Below, one piece after another: positions 1 to 5,204 of a DNA stretch of 5,439 bases (position 1 is its first letter; every line of letters starts with the position of its first letter). The stretch covers positions 1 through 5,439 of the forward strand of contig CAJJMX010000126.1 in the NCBI GenBank assembly GCA_905192935.1. The letters run 5' to 3'. Source of the DNA: an uncultured Mailhella sp. Lineage in GTDB: Bacteria; Desulfobacterota; Desulfovibrionia; Desulfovibrionales; Desulfovibrionaceae. The position numbers and the translations under genes are program-made. Under the pieces are notes generated by a model. The model had not been told where the DNA came from, searched no databases, and saw only the letters and a list, made by a program, of their open reading frames with translations.

Positions 1-1
1 G

Positions 2-88
2 CAAACAAAGGCACGCCTGAGCGTTGAAAAACGGCTGCCCGCGTTCAACGACGTTTTTCCAGAGCTTCGGGCTTCCCACTTCTCTTAA
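2..88 (+). CDS. Possible C-terminal tail of an upstream gene (partial)
   Basis: Reading from base 2 gives 28 codons and a TAA at 86-88, with no in-frame stop before it. The peptide ends in LPAFNDVFPELRASHFS, which has the mixed composition of an ordinary soluble protein, unlike the Pro/Ser/Arg-rich output of the other frames here. The frame is open to the left edge, so any gene would begin before the window. I do not recognise the family. A competing reading is that this is already intergenic: CGTTGAA at 22-28 and TTCAACG at 44-50 form an inverted repeat followed by T5 at 54-58, which could be a weak terminator. The two readings are hard to separate without the sequence to the left. Confidence 0.3.
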   Translation, partial: QTKARLSVEKRLPAFNDVFPELRASHFS

Positions 89-309
89 AAATCTGGACCC
101 CTTCCATCAACACCGATGTTGCCGCGAGGCGGAAATATCGGCCGTCCACCACAGGCGGGTCCGAGAGGACACACCTGCACTGACTGAGCAGCCCGAACAT
201 TGTCCGCCGAGACATCCGGCCTTTGCGCAACTCCCCTCCGCCCTTCCGACAGCCTCTGCCTACCACCTTCTGACGCCATACGGAGCTGCGCCCTTGCTTC
301 CGCACTCCC

Positions 310-375
310 TTTGCGCTGCAAACAGGGGGGCGATGGGGGAATTATTCCCTCCGCATGCCTTCGGAGGAGCGCAAA
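310..375. repeat. Nested inverted repeats, possible RNA structure
   Basis: TTTGCGCT at 310-317 is exactly complementary to AGCGCAAA at 368-375. Inside it, CCTCCG (348-353) pairs with CGGAGG (362-367), which abuts the outer arm so the two helices could stack. A third dyad, GGGAAT-T-ATTCCC at 337-349, shares bases 348-349 with the CCTCCG arm, so these two pairings compete. The sequence shows the complementarity directly. A function, whether RNA switch, small RNA or protein-binding dyad, is not shown. Confidence 0.4.
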
Positions 376-394
376 CTCGGTCGACCACGCACAG

Positions 395-418
395 GTGCAG
401 CTGCACAGGCCTGCACAG
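395..418. repeat. Palindrome cluster with short direct repeat
   Basis: GTGCAGCTGCAC at 395-406 is a perfect 12-bp palindrome, and CAGGCCTG at 406-413 is a perfect 8-bp palindrome sharing one base with it. CTGCACAG also occurs twice as a direct repeat (401-408 and 411-418). This could be a protein-binding site in the gene-free region or chance in GC-rich DNA. Confidence 0.4.
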
Positions 419-699
419 ACTCAGCTGCCCAAAATGCGTCCGCCGCTCCTTCCGGCCATATCGTCACGCTTCCTGCCCTTCCGGCCGTTTCAAACCTCTG
501 TGCCTCGTCCGCAAGGACAGTCAACAAGGCATGACCACAGGCAGCCCTGACCCGAAAACGGTGAGTCCCCAAACTCGTCCGGGAACAGAGTATCTGCCTG
601 TTTTCTGTCCGCTTTCCCTGCCTGATCACCTTTCCCCTCATTCCACGTCTTTCTCCCGTTCTCCGAGCCTTGTTTCTCCGTCTTTTTTCGTGTTTTAAG

Positions 700-728
700 T
701 TGACAATGATTTTCAGTTTCATTAGCTT
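700..728 (+). promoter_or_regulatory. Predicted feoAB promoter (P1)
   Basis: A perfect TTGACA lies at 700-705. With 17-bp spacing the matching -10 is TAGCTT at 723-728, a weak 3/6 match to TATAAT, as expected for a regulated promoter. Transcription would start near 735 and give a leader of about 140 nt before feoA. The Fur box at 701-715 covers the -35 and the spacer, so bound Fur would block RNA polymerase. The -35 is clear; the -10 and start point are inferred. Confidence 0.5.
701..715. promoter_or_regulatory. Fur box 1 (iron-responsive operator)
   Basis: TGACAATGATTTTCA fits the 7-1-7 Fur dyad. It matches TGAAAATNATTTTCA, the Desulfovibrio Fur consensus as I remember it from comparative genomics, at 13 of 14 defined positions. 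Against the classical 19-mer GATAATGATAATCATTATC, bases 702-720 match at 14 of 19. Its position over the -35 of P1 and upstream of feoAB, a typical Fur target, supports repression by Fe(II)-Fur. Binding itself is inferred. Confidence 0.75.
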
Positions 729-761
729 CAATCTGTCCGTCATGTGAACGACGTGTCAGGT

Positions 762-806
762 GTATGCCGCAGGACTCCCGCTTTCAGGCGGACTCCTGTT
801 CCATGC
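762..806 (+). promoter_or_regulatory. Leader hairpin in the feoAB 5' untranslated region
   Basis: An imperfect stem can be drawn by eye. GTATG (762-766) pairs with CATGC (802-806) including one G-U, then comes a 3x3 internal loop. CAGGA (770-774) pairs with TCCTG (794-798), then a C-C mismatch. TCC (776-778) pairs with GGA (790-792), C779 is bulged, GC (780-781) pairs with GC (788-789), and a U-G pair closes a UUCA loop. It is followed by a U/C stretch at 807-820, A821 and T9 at 822-830. The T9 run is too far from the stem for a standard intrinsic terminator, so attenuation is possible but unproven. It does not fit a riboswitch class that I recognise. Confidence 0.4.
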
Positions 807-840
807 CCTTTTCCCTTTTCATTTTTTTTTCTGCAATAAT

Positions 841-855
841 TGAAAAATAATTTCA
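841..855. promoter_or_regulatory. Fur-like box 2, just before feoA
   Basis: TGAAAAATAATTTCA is a 7-1-7 dyad with TGAAA/TTTCA arms. It matches TGAAAATNATTTTCA at 12 of 14 defined positions and is flanked on both sides by T, as the W-flanked form of that consensus expects. It lies 9 bases before the Shine-Dalgarno of feoA. AATAAT at 835-840 could be the -10 of a second promoter, but its best spaced -35 (TTCCCT, 811-816) is poor. The AT-rich setting raises the odds of a chance match, so I rate this below box 1. Confidence 0.5.
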
Positions 856-863
856 TTTTTATC

Positions 864-870
864 AGGAGGA
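864..870 (+). promoter_or_regulatory. Shine-Dalgarno of feoA
   Basis: AGGAGGA ends 4 bases before the ATG at 875. It is a near-perfect anti-16S match and fixes that ATG as the feoA start. Confidence 0.85.
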
Positions 871-874
871 CCCC

Positions 875-1108
875 ATGTCACAGATGAATCTCCGCCAGCT
901 TGCCCCGGGCCAGAAGGCGAGCATCGTCAAAATCACCGCTCATGGAGAACTCGGCCGCCGCATACGCGACATGGGGCTGATACCGGGCATGTCCGTACAG
1001 GTGGTGGGAAAGGCGCCTCTGCGTGATCCCGTGGCGCTGCGCATCGAGGGGTCGACCATTGCGCTTCGCAACAGCGAGGCCGACTTTGTTTCCGTGGAGG
1101 TCAAATGA
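875..1108 (+). CDS. feoA: FeoA, small SH3-like partner of the ferrous iron transporter
   Basis: This 77-residue protein has the usual FeoA length of about 75-85 and consists of one FeoA domain, a small SH3-like beta-barrel. Recognisable family features are the N-terminal LRQLAPGQ segment, RRIRDMGLIPGMSVQVV (about residues 28-44), the APLRDPVALRIEG strand-turn-strand (about 47-59), and the closing IALRNSEADFVSVEV. FeoA is cytosolic and is thought to dock on FeoB and tune its GTPase or transport activity; it has no enzymatic site of its own. The ATG at 875 is set by AGGAGGA. Its stop overlaps the feoB start as ATGA, so the two are one transcript and probably translationally coupled. Expression should follow Fur through the operators upstream. 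No feoC is seen. Family assignment is firm; the exact role of FeoA in transport is unsettled for the whole family. Confidence 0.95.
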   Translation: MSQMNLRQLAPGQKASIVKITAHGELGRRIRDMGLIPGMSVQVVGKAPLRDPVALRIEGSTIALRNSEADFVSVEVK

Positions 1109-3438
1109 GCTGTCCCATGTGTGAAAAGCGCGGCATTGCCGGTGAATCCGCCCTTACGGAAGAGGAAAAAAGAAACGGTGTACGCATTGCTCTTGCGGGC
1201 AATCCCAACTGCGGCAAGACCACGGCCTTCAACGCCTGGACGGGAGCGCATCAGCATGTGGGCAACTACCCCGGCGTGACCGTGGAAAAGAAGGAAGGCT
1301 GGACGAACAGCGGTTCCCGGAAGGTGCTGCTCGTGGATCTGCCCGGCACCTATTCGCTGACGCCCTACTCCATGGAAGAGCGCGTGGTGCGTGACGTGCT
1401 GGCGCCTGAACAGGCTTCGGAAAGGCCCCGCGCGGTCATTGATGTCATCGACTCCGCCACGCTGGAACGCGGTCTTTTTCTGGCCGTGCAGATACGCGAA
1501 CTCGGTCAGCCCGTGGTTCTGGCCTGCAACATGATGGACGAAGCCCGCAAGGCGGGCATGAGCATAGACCTCGACAGGCTTTCCGCACGCTTCGGCGTAC
1601 GCGCCGTGCCCACGGTGGCGCGCTCGGGCGAAGGACTCGACAAGGTTCTCGCCCTTGCTCTGGAAGAAGCGCAGAAGCCTTCCGAACCGCTGACCATAAG
1701 CTACGGACCGGACGTGGACCCTGCGCTTTTGCGCATGACCGGACTGATAGAGGAAAAAGGTCTCCTCACCTCCAGGTATCCTGCACGCTGGACGGCCCTC
1801 AAGCTGCTGGAAGGCGACGAAATCATACGCGCCCAGATGGAAAATGCCGACGCCGATGCCGCGAAGGAGCTTGAAGCCATACGCGAGGAGCTTGTTCTCC
1901 ACCTTGCCTCCACTCTGGAGACCACGCCCGACGCCATCATCGCCGACTACCGCTACGGTTTCATCAACAGCGCGCTCAAAAACGGCGTCATACGCAAAAG
2001 CGACGCCAAAGACCGCCTTGCCTTCACCGACAAGCTCGACAAGGTGCTGACCAACACCATTCTCGGCCCGGTCATCATGCTCGGCGTGGTGTATTTCATG
2101 TTCTGGACCACATTCATCGTGGGAGCGTATCCGCAGGGCTGGGTGGAAGACTTCTTCGGCTGGCTCGGAGAACTGATGACCGGCGTGCTGCCCGAAGGGC
2201 TCGTGCAGTCGCTGGTGGTGGACGGCATCATTGGGGGCGTGGGCGGCGTACTCAGCTTCGTGCCGCTCATTCTCATCATGTTTCTCATCGTCTCTTTCCT
2301 TGAGGACAGCGGATACATGGCGCGCATGGCCTACATGCTCGACCGCATCATGCGTGCCTTCGGCCTGCACGGCTCCTCGGTGATGCCCTTCATCATTGCA
2401 GGCGGCATTGCCGGCGGCTGCGCCATTCCCGGCGTGATGGCCACCCGCACCATGCGCAGCGAAAAAGAGCGCATGGCCACCATGATGACCCTTCCGCTCA
2501 TGACCTGCGGCGCGAAGATTCCCGTGTTTCTCATGCTCACCGCGGCGTTTTTCGCCGACAATCAGGCGGGAATCATGTTCTCCATAACCCTGTGCGGCTG
2601 GGCCGTGGCCCTGCTCGTCTCCCTGTTTTTGAGAAAGACCGTGTTCCGCGGAGACTCCACGCCCTTCGTCATGGAGCTTCCGCCCTACCGCCTGCCCACG
2701 CTGCGCAGCATTCTCACCCACACCTGGGAGCGCGGCTGGATGTACATCAAAAAGGCAGGCACCGTCATTCTGGCCATATCCGTCATACTCTGGGCCGCGC
2801 TTACCTTCCCGGCCCTCACCGAAGAGCAGTCGGCGCCCTTTGAGGCGAAGATCGCCGCGCTGGACGAACAGATAGCGCCCCTGAATGAACAGATAGAGGC
2901 TCTGAAGGCACAGCTCGAAGGCACGGAAAACTCCGACGGCTCCGCCATGCGCGATATGCTGAGCTCGCTGACCGCTCAGAAGGACATGCTGGAAGGCGCA
3001 AAAGCCGACGAGGAAAACGCCCTTGCCTCCGAAACCGTGCGCAATACCTGGGGCGGCCGCATAGGCCAGTTCGTGGAACCGCTGTTCCGGCCCCTCGGCT
3101 TCGACTGGCGCACCGACGTGGCCCTCCTTTCCGGCGTGGCTGCCAAGGAAGCCATACTCTCCACCATGGGCACGGCCTATTCCATAGGTGAAACCGACCC
3201 CGACGAGCCTGATTCCCTTTCCGCCAGACTGGCCGCCGATCCCGGCTGGTCCAAGACCGTGGCGCTCTCGCTCATGCTGTTCGTGCTCATCTACTCTCCC
3301 TGCTTCGTCACTCTCGTAGTGCTCAAGAACGAGGCCGGAGGCTGGCGCTGGCTCTTCTTCAGCATGGTCTTCAACACCGGCGTGGCTTACCTTGTAGCCT
3401 GGGCGGGAACCCTTGTGGGCAGAGTCCTCTGGGGATGA
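1105..3438 (+). CDS. feoB: FeoB, G-protein-coupled Fe(II) permease of the inner membrane
   Basis: This 777-residue protein is a full-length FeoB that imports Fe(II) across the inner membrane. The N-terminal G domain has G1 GNPNCGKTT (32-40), G2 Thr59 in GNYPGVTVEKKEG, G3 DLPG (78-81), G4 NMMD (142-145) and G5 ARSGEG (172-177). Asn35 corresponds to the Asn linked to K+-stimulated GTPase activity in studied FeoBs. A helical linker (about 183-300) leads to the membrane part, with hydrophobic segments near 318-341, 376-398, 425-445, 470-508, 551-569, 714-738 and 748-770. Conserved gate-type motifs are GGVGGVLSFVP (377-387), GGCAIPG (437-443), CGAKIPVF (468-475), AKE (680-682) and SPCFVTLVVLKNE (731-743). 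Two oddities: a 24-residue N-terminal extension with CPMC (Cys3, Cys6), and a coiled-coil-like insert at about 571-645. GGAGG at 1096-1100 serves the ATG, which overlaps the feoA stop. Confidence 0.97.
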   Translation: MSCPMCEKRGIAGESALTEEEKRNGVRIALAGNPNCGKTTAFNAWTGAHQHVGNYPGVTVEKKEGWTNSGSRKVLLVDLPGTYSLTPYSMEERVVRDVLAPEQASERPRAVIDVIDSATLERGLFLAVQIRELGQPVVLACNMMDEARKAGMSIDLDRLSARFGVRAVPTVARSGEGLDKVLALALEEAQKPSEPLTISYGPDVDPALLRMTGLIEEKGLLTSRYPARWTALKLLEGDEIIRAQMENADADAAKELEAIREELVLHLASTLETTPDAIIADYRYGFINSALKNGVIRKSDAKDRLAFTDKLDKVLTNTILGPVIMLGVVYFMFWTTFIVGAYPQGWVEDFFGWLGELMTGVLPEGLVQSLVVDGIIGGVGGVLSFVPLILIMFLIVSFLEDSGYMARMAYMLDRIMRAFGLHGSSVMPFIIAGGIAGGCAIPGVMATRTMRSEKERMATMMTLPLMTCGAKIPVFLMLTAAFFADNQAGIMFSITLCGWAVALLVSLFLRKTVFRGDSTPFVMELPPYRLPTLRSILTHTWERGWMYIKKAGTVILAISVILWAALTFPALTEEQSAPFEAKIAALDEQIAPLNEQIEALKAQLEGTENSDGSAMRDMLSSLTAQKDMLEGAKADEENALASETVRNTWGGRIGQFVEPLFRPLGFDWRTDVALLSGVAAKEAILSTMGTAYSIGETDPDEPDSLSARLAADPGWSKTVALSLMLFVLIYSPCFVTLVVLKNEAGGWRWLFFSMVFNTGVAYLVAWAGTLVGRVLWG

Positions 3439-3490
3439 TCGCCTCCCCTCTTTCCGAATCTTCCCTCACTGCCAAAGCATCCTCGTAACG

Positions 3491-3520
3491 AAGAAGCCCC
3501 GGACCTCCGGGGCTTCTTTG
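3491..3520 (+). terminator. Rho-independent terminator of feoAB
   Basis: AAGAAGCCCCGGA (3491-3503) is fully complementary to TCCGGGGCTTCTT (3506-3518). In RNA this gives a 10-12 bp GC-rich stem with a small ACCU-type loop. The T-tail (CTTCTTTG) is short. The A-rich left flank means it could also stop transcription from the other strand. It lies 53 bases after the feoB stop and separates feoAB from the MFS gene. Confidence 0.85.
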
Positions 3521-3858
3521 CGTTCCGGCTCTTCATGCCGTCGATCAGCTTTCCTTTTCTGCCGCTCGCCAGAAAAAGTCGTCCTTTTTATCCTCTGCAA
3601 CGCGCGTCGACAGGAAAACAGCGTTCCGCAATACTCTTTCCCGCGTCTTCTTTCTCTGACGGTCTCTCCCTTCATAAGCGCGGAAGCAGCTTCTGTCTTT
3701 TCTGTTTTTTCTGTTTTTTCCATAGGATACCACATCAAATAACCTTTTGTGTCTCCGTGACGCGCATCTTTCTTCAAAAGCGCATCCCGTTCTGTCTTTC
3801 CCTTTTGTGAAAAATTCGTTAGTTTTTTCTGCACCCAATAATATCTCTGCCTTGAAAA
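3521..3858. other. Gene-free stretch before the MFS gene
   Basis: No gene is supported here. The open frames present give Phe/Ser/Arg-rich products without motifs. The DNA is pyrimidine-rich on the + strand and contains the 9-bp tandem repeat at 3692-3718. It must hold the promoter of the MFS gene if that gene is transcribed independently. The best -10 candidates are the overlapping AATAAT (3837-3842) and TAATAT (3839-3844) motifs, but no convincing -35 sits at the right distance. I see no clear Fur box here. Confidence 0.55.
3692..3718. repeat. Three tandem 9-bp units of TCTGTTTTT type
   Basis: The units are TCTGTCTTT (3692-3700), TCTGTTTTT (3701-3709) and TCTGTTTTT (3710-3718), the first with one mismatch. 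They lie about 140 bases before the MFS start. Tandem units of this kind can change copy number by slippage; whether that alters expression is unknown. Confidence 0.75.
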
Positions 3859-5133
3859 ATGCCCTTTACGCCTCCAGAGGTTACCCTGCGCAGTATCTAT
3901 CAGCTGTTCCCGGCTCTCGCGCACAGAGCCTTTTTCTATTTCATCATAGGCCAGACCATATCCATGCTCGGACTGTGGATGCAGAGACTCGCCATGAGCT
4001 GGCTCGTGTTCCGCCTCACCCAGTCTGCCTTTCTTCTCAGCATCGTGGAGTTTGTGAGCCTCGCCCCTCTTCTGGTGTTCGGTCTCATGGCCGGGGCGTG
4101 GCTTGAACGGCACGATCTGCGCAAGGCTCTCATCACCACGCAGATGCTCTGCATGTTCGAGGCCGTGCTGCTCACCGTTTCCACCTTCTCAGGCATAGCC
4201 GGCTATCCTCTGCTCGTGGCTCTCAGCCTCGGACTCGGCATCATAAGTTCCTTCGACATGACGGCACGGCAATCTTCGGTGTCGCTCATGGTTTCCGACC
4301 AGGCCGCCGTCAAAAGCGCCGTGGCCCTCAATTCCATGGCCTTCAACATAAGCAAGCTCGTGGGCCCTTCCATTGCCGGCTTCGTCATCTACTTCTGGGG
4401 TGAAGGCATATGCTTTCTCATATCCTCCATCACCTACGTGCCCATCATCTGCATGCTCCATTTCCGGGTGCGCCTGCGTGAACGCGTGGCCTCCCATGAA
4501 AAAAAGAGTATGTTCGGCGATATCGTGGAAGGCATACGTCACGTGCAGAGCGAGTTCTTTCTGAATCATATTTGCCGCCTTCTTGCCGTCTTCTGCACCT
4601 TCAGCATGTGCTACAGCGTACTGTTTCCCATGTTCTCCACCAATGTTCTGAACGGCGGCTCCCAGACTCTCGGCTGGCTTTTCGGCTCCGTGGGTGCGGG
4701 CGCCTTCGTGGGCGGCGTGGTGGTTTCCGTGCGTCTCGTGCTCAGACACGTGCCCACCTTCGTCGTACGCACCACCACCATCACCACGATTGCCCTCCTC
4801 GTGTTCAGCTTCTCCTCGAACATCTTCATCTCCCTGGTCGCGGCCTTCTTCATAGGCTACGGCATCACCGCCACCAACATCAGCGTGAACACTCTCTGCC
4901 AGACCACCTCTTCCGACGACTGCCGCAGCCGCGTGCTCAGTCTCTACATCATGCTGACCTCAGGACTCGGCCCTGTGGGCGGACTGGCCTTCGGTGCTCT
5001 GGCCGACATTATGGGAGCTCCGTACACCATGATTTTCTGCGCCTCCGTCATAGCTCTTGCCATCCTGCTGTTTTTGCGACATTTTCGCGCCATACGCCAC
5101 AGCCTCTCACAGACTCTCGCGCATCTTTCCTGA
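3859..5133 (+). CDS. MFS transporter, EntS/MFS_3-like (probable exporter)
   Basis: This 424-residue, strongly hydrophobic protein has about 12 predicted membrane segments, a normal size for the family. Family-like motifs are MLGLWMQRLAMSWLVFRLT (36-54), motif A between segments 2 and 3 as GAWLERHDLRK (79-89), FDMTARQSSV (132-141), LNSMAFNISKLVGPSIAG (157-174), NTLCQTTSSDDCRSRV (344-359) and GLGPVGGLAFGALAD (369-383). These fit the MFS_3 group that includes the enterobactin exporter EntS and many drug or metabolite exporters. The substrate cannot be read from sequence. The ATG at 3859 is the first possible start because an in-frame TGA lies at 3853-3855, yet no good Shine-Dalgarno precedes it. 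It lies after the feoAB terminator, so it is probably a separate unit. A siderophore or metal role would be guesswork from position. Confidence 0.88.
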   Translation: MPFTPPEVTLRSIYQLFPALAHRAFFYFIIGQTISMLGLWMQRLAMSWLVFRLTQSAFLLSIVEFVSLAPLLVFGLMAGAWLERHDLRKALITTQMLCMFEAVLLTVSTFSGIAGYPLLVALSLGLGIISSFDMTARQSSVSLMVSDQAAVKSAVALNSMAFNISKLVGPSIAGFVIYFWGEGICFLISSITYVPIICMLHFRVRLRERVASHEKKSMFGDIVEGIRHVQSEFFLNHICRLLAVFCTFSMCYSVLFPMFSTNVLNGGSQTLGWLFGSVGAGAFVGGVVVSVRLVLRHVPTFVVRTTTITTIALLVFSFSSNIFISLVAAFFIGYGITATNISVNTLCQTTSSDDCRSRVLSLYIMLTSGLGPVGGLAFGALADIMGAPYTMIFCASVIALAILLFLRHFRAIRHSLSQTLAHLS

Positions 5134-5204
5134 CCCTTTTCCCCGGCCGGACGCTTACCGTACGACTTCGTGCCGGGCCTGATTCCCAAGGACTGCGTCT
5201 TCCC

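Larger units (their letters stand above)
89..690. other. Gene-free, pyrimidine-rich stretch upstream of the feo promoter
   Basis: I see no supportable gene in these roughly 600 bases. Open frames exist on both strands (for example 24-698 on + and 342-743 on -), but their products are rich in Pro, Ser, Arg, Cys and His, lack recognisable motifs, and lack a Shine-Dalgarno before the start. No tRNA, rRNA, tmRNA or RNase P signature was recognised. The 3' part is strongly biased: about 82% of bases 601-690 are pyrimidines on the + strand. Several inverted repeats sit at 310-418 and are listed separately. The stretch could be a decayed gene, a long untranslated region, or an unrecognised RNA gene. 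Confidence 0.55.

Noticed and set aside
24..698. 224-codon open frame on + upstream of the feo promoter
   Set aside because: Pro/Ser/Arg/His-rich, no recognisable domain, no Shine-Dalgarno, and the frame runs to the edge of the promoter. Openness is explained by C-rich DNA with few TA-type stops.
342..743. 133-codon open frame on -, divergent from feoAB
   Set aside because: It begins inside the feo leader, crosses the Fur box, has no Shine-Dalgarno, and gives a very basic product without motifs.
735..870. Fe(II)/NiCo-type riboswitch before feoAB
   Set aside because: The leader shows one long hairpin, not a four-way junction, so no known class is called.
940..2721. 593-codon open frame antisense to feoA/feoB
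   Set aside because: It is long but rich in His, Gly, Ala and Glu with no motif, as expected for the reverse of GC3-rich codons. feoA and feoB on the + strand are unambiguous.
3466..4113. 215-codon open frame on - spanning the terminator and MFS start
   Set aside because: It reads through the terminator hairpin and the tandem repeat, is Lys/Arg/Glu-rich, and has no motif.
4189..4749. 186-codon open frame antisense to the MFS gene
   Set aside because: His/Ala/Glu-rich shadow of a clear membrane protein on the + strand.
5142..5177. CCCGGC/GCCGGG inverted repeat between the MFS and AEC genes as a terminator
   Set aside because: Only a 6-bp stem with a 24-base loop and no T-tail, so I do not call a terminator.
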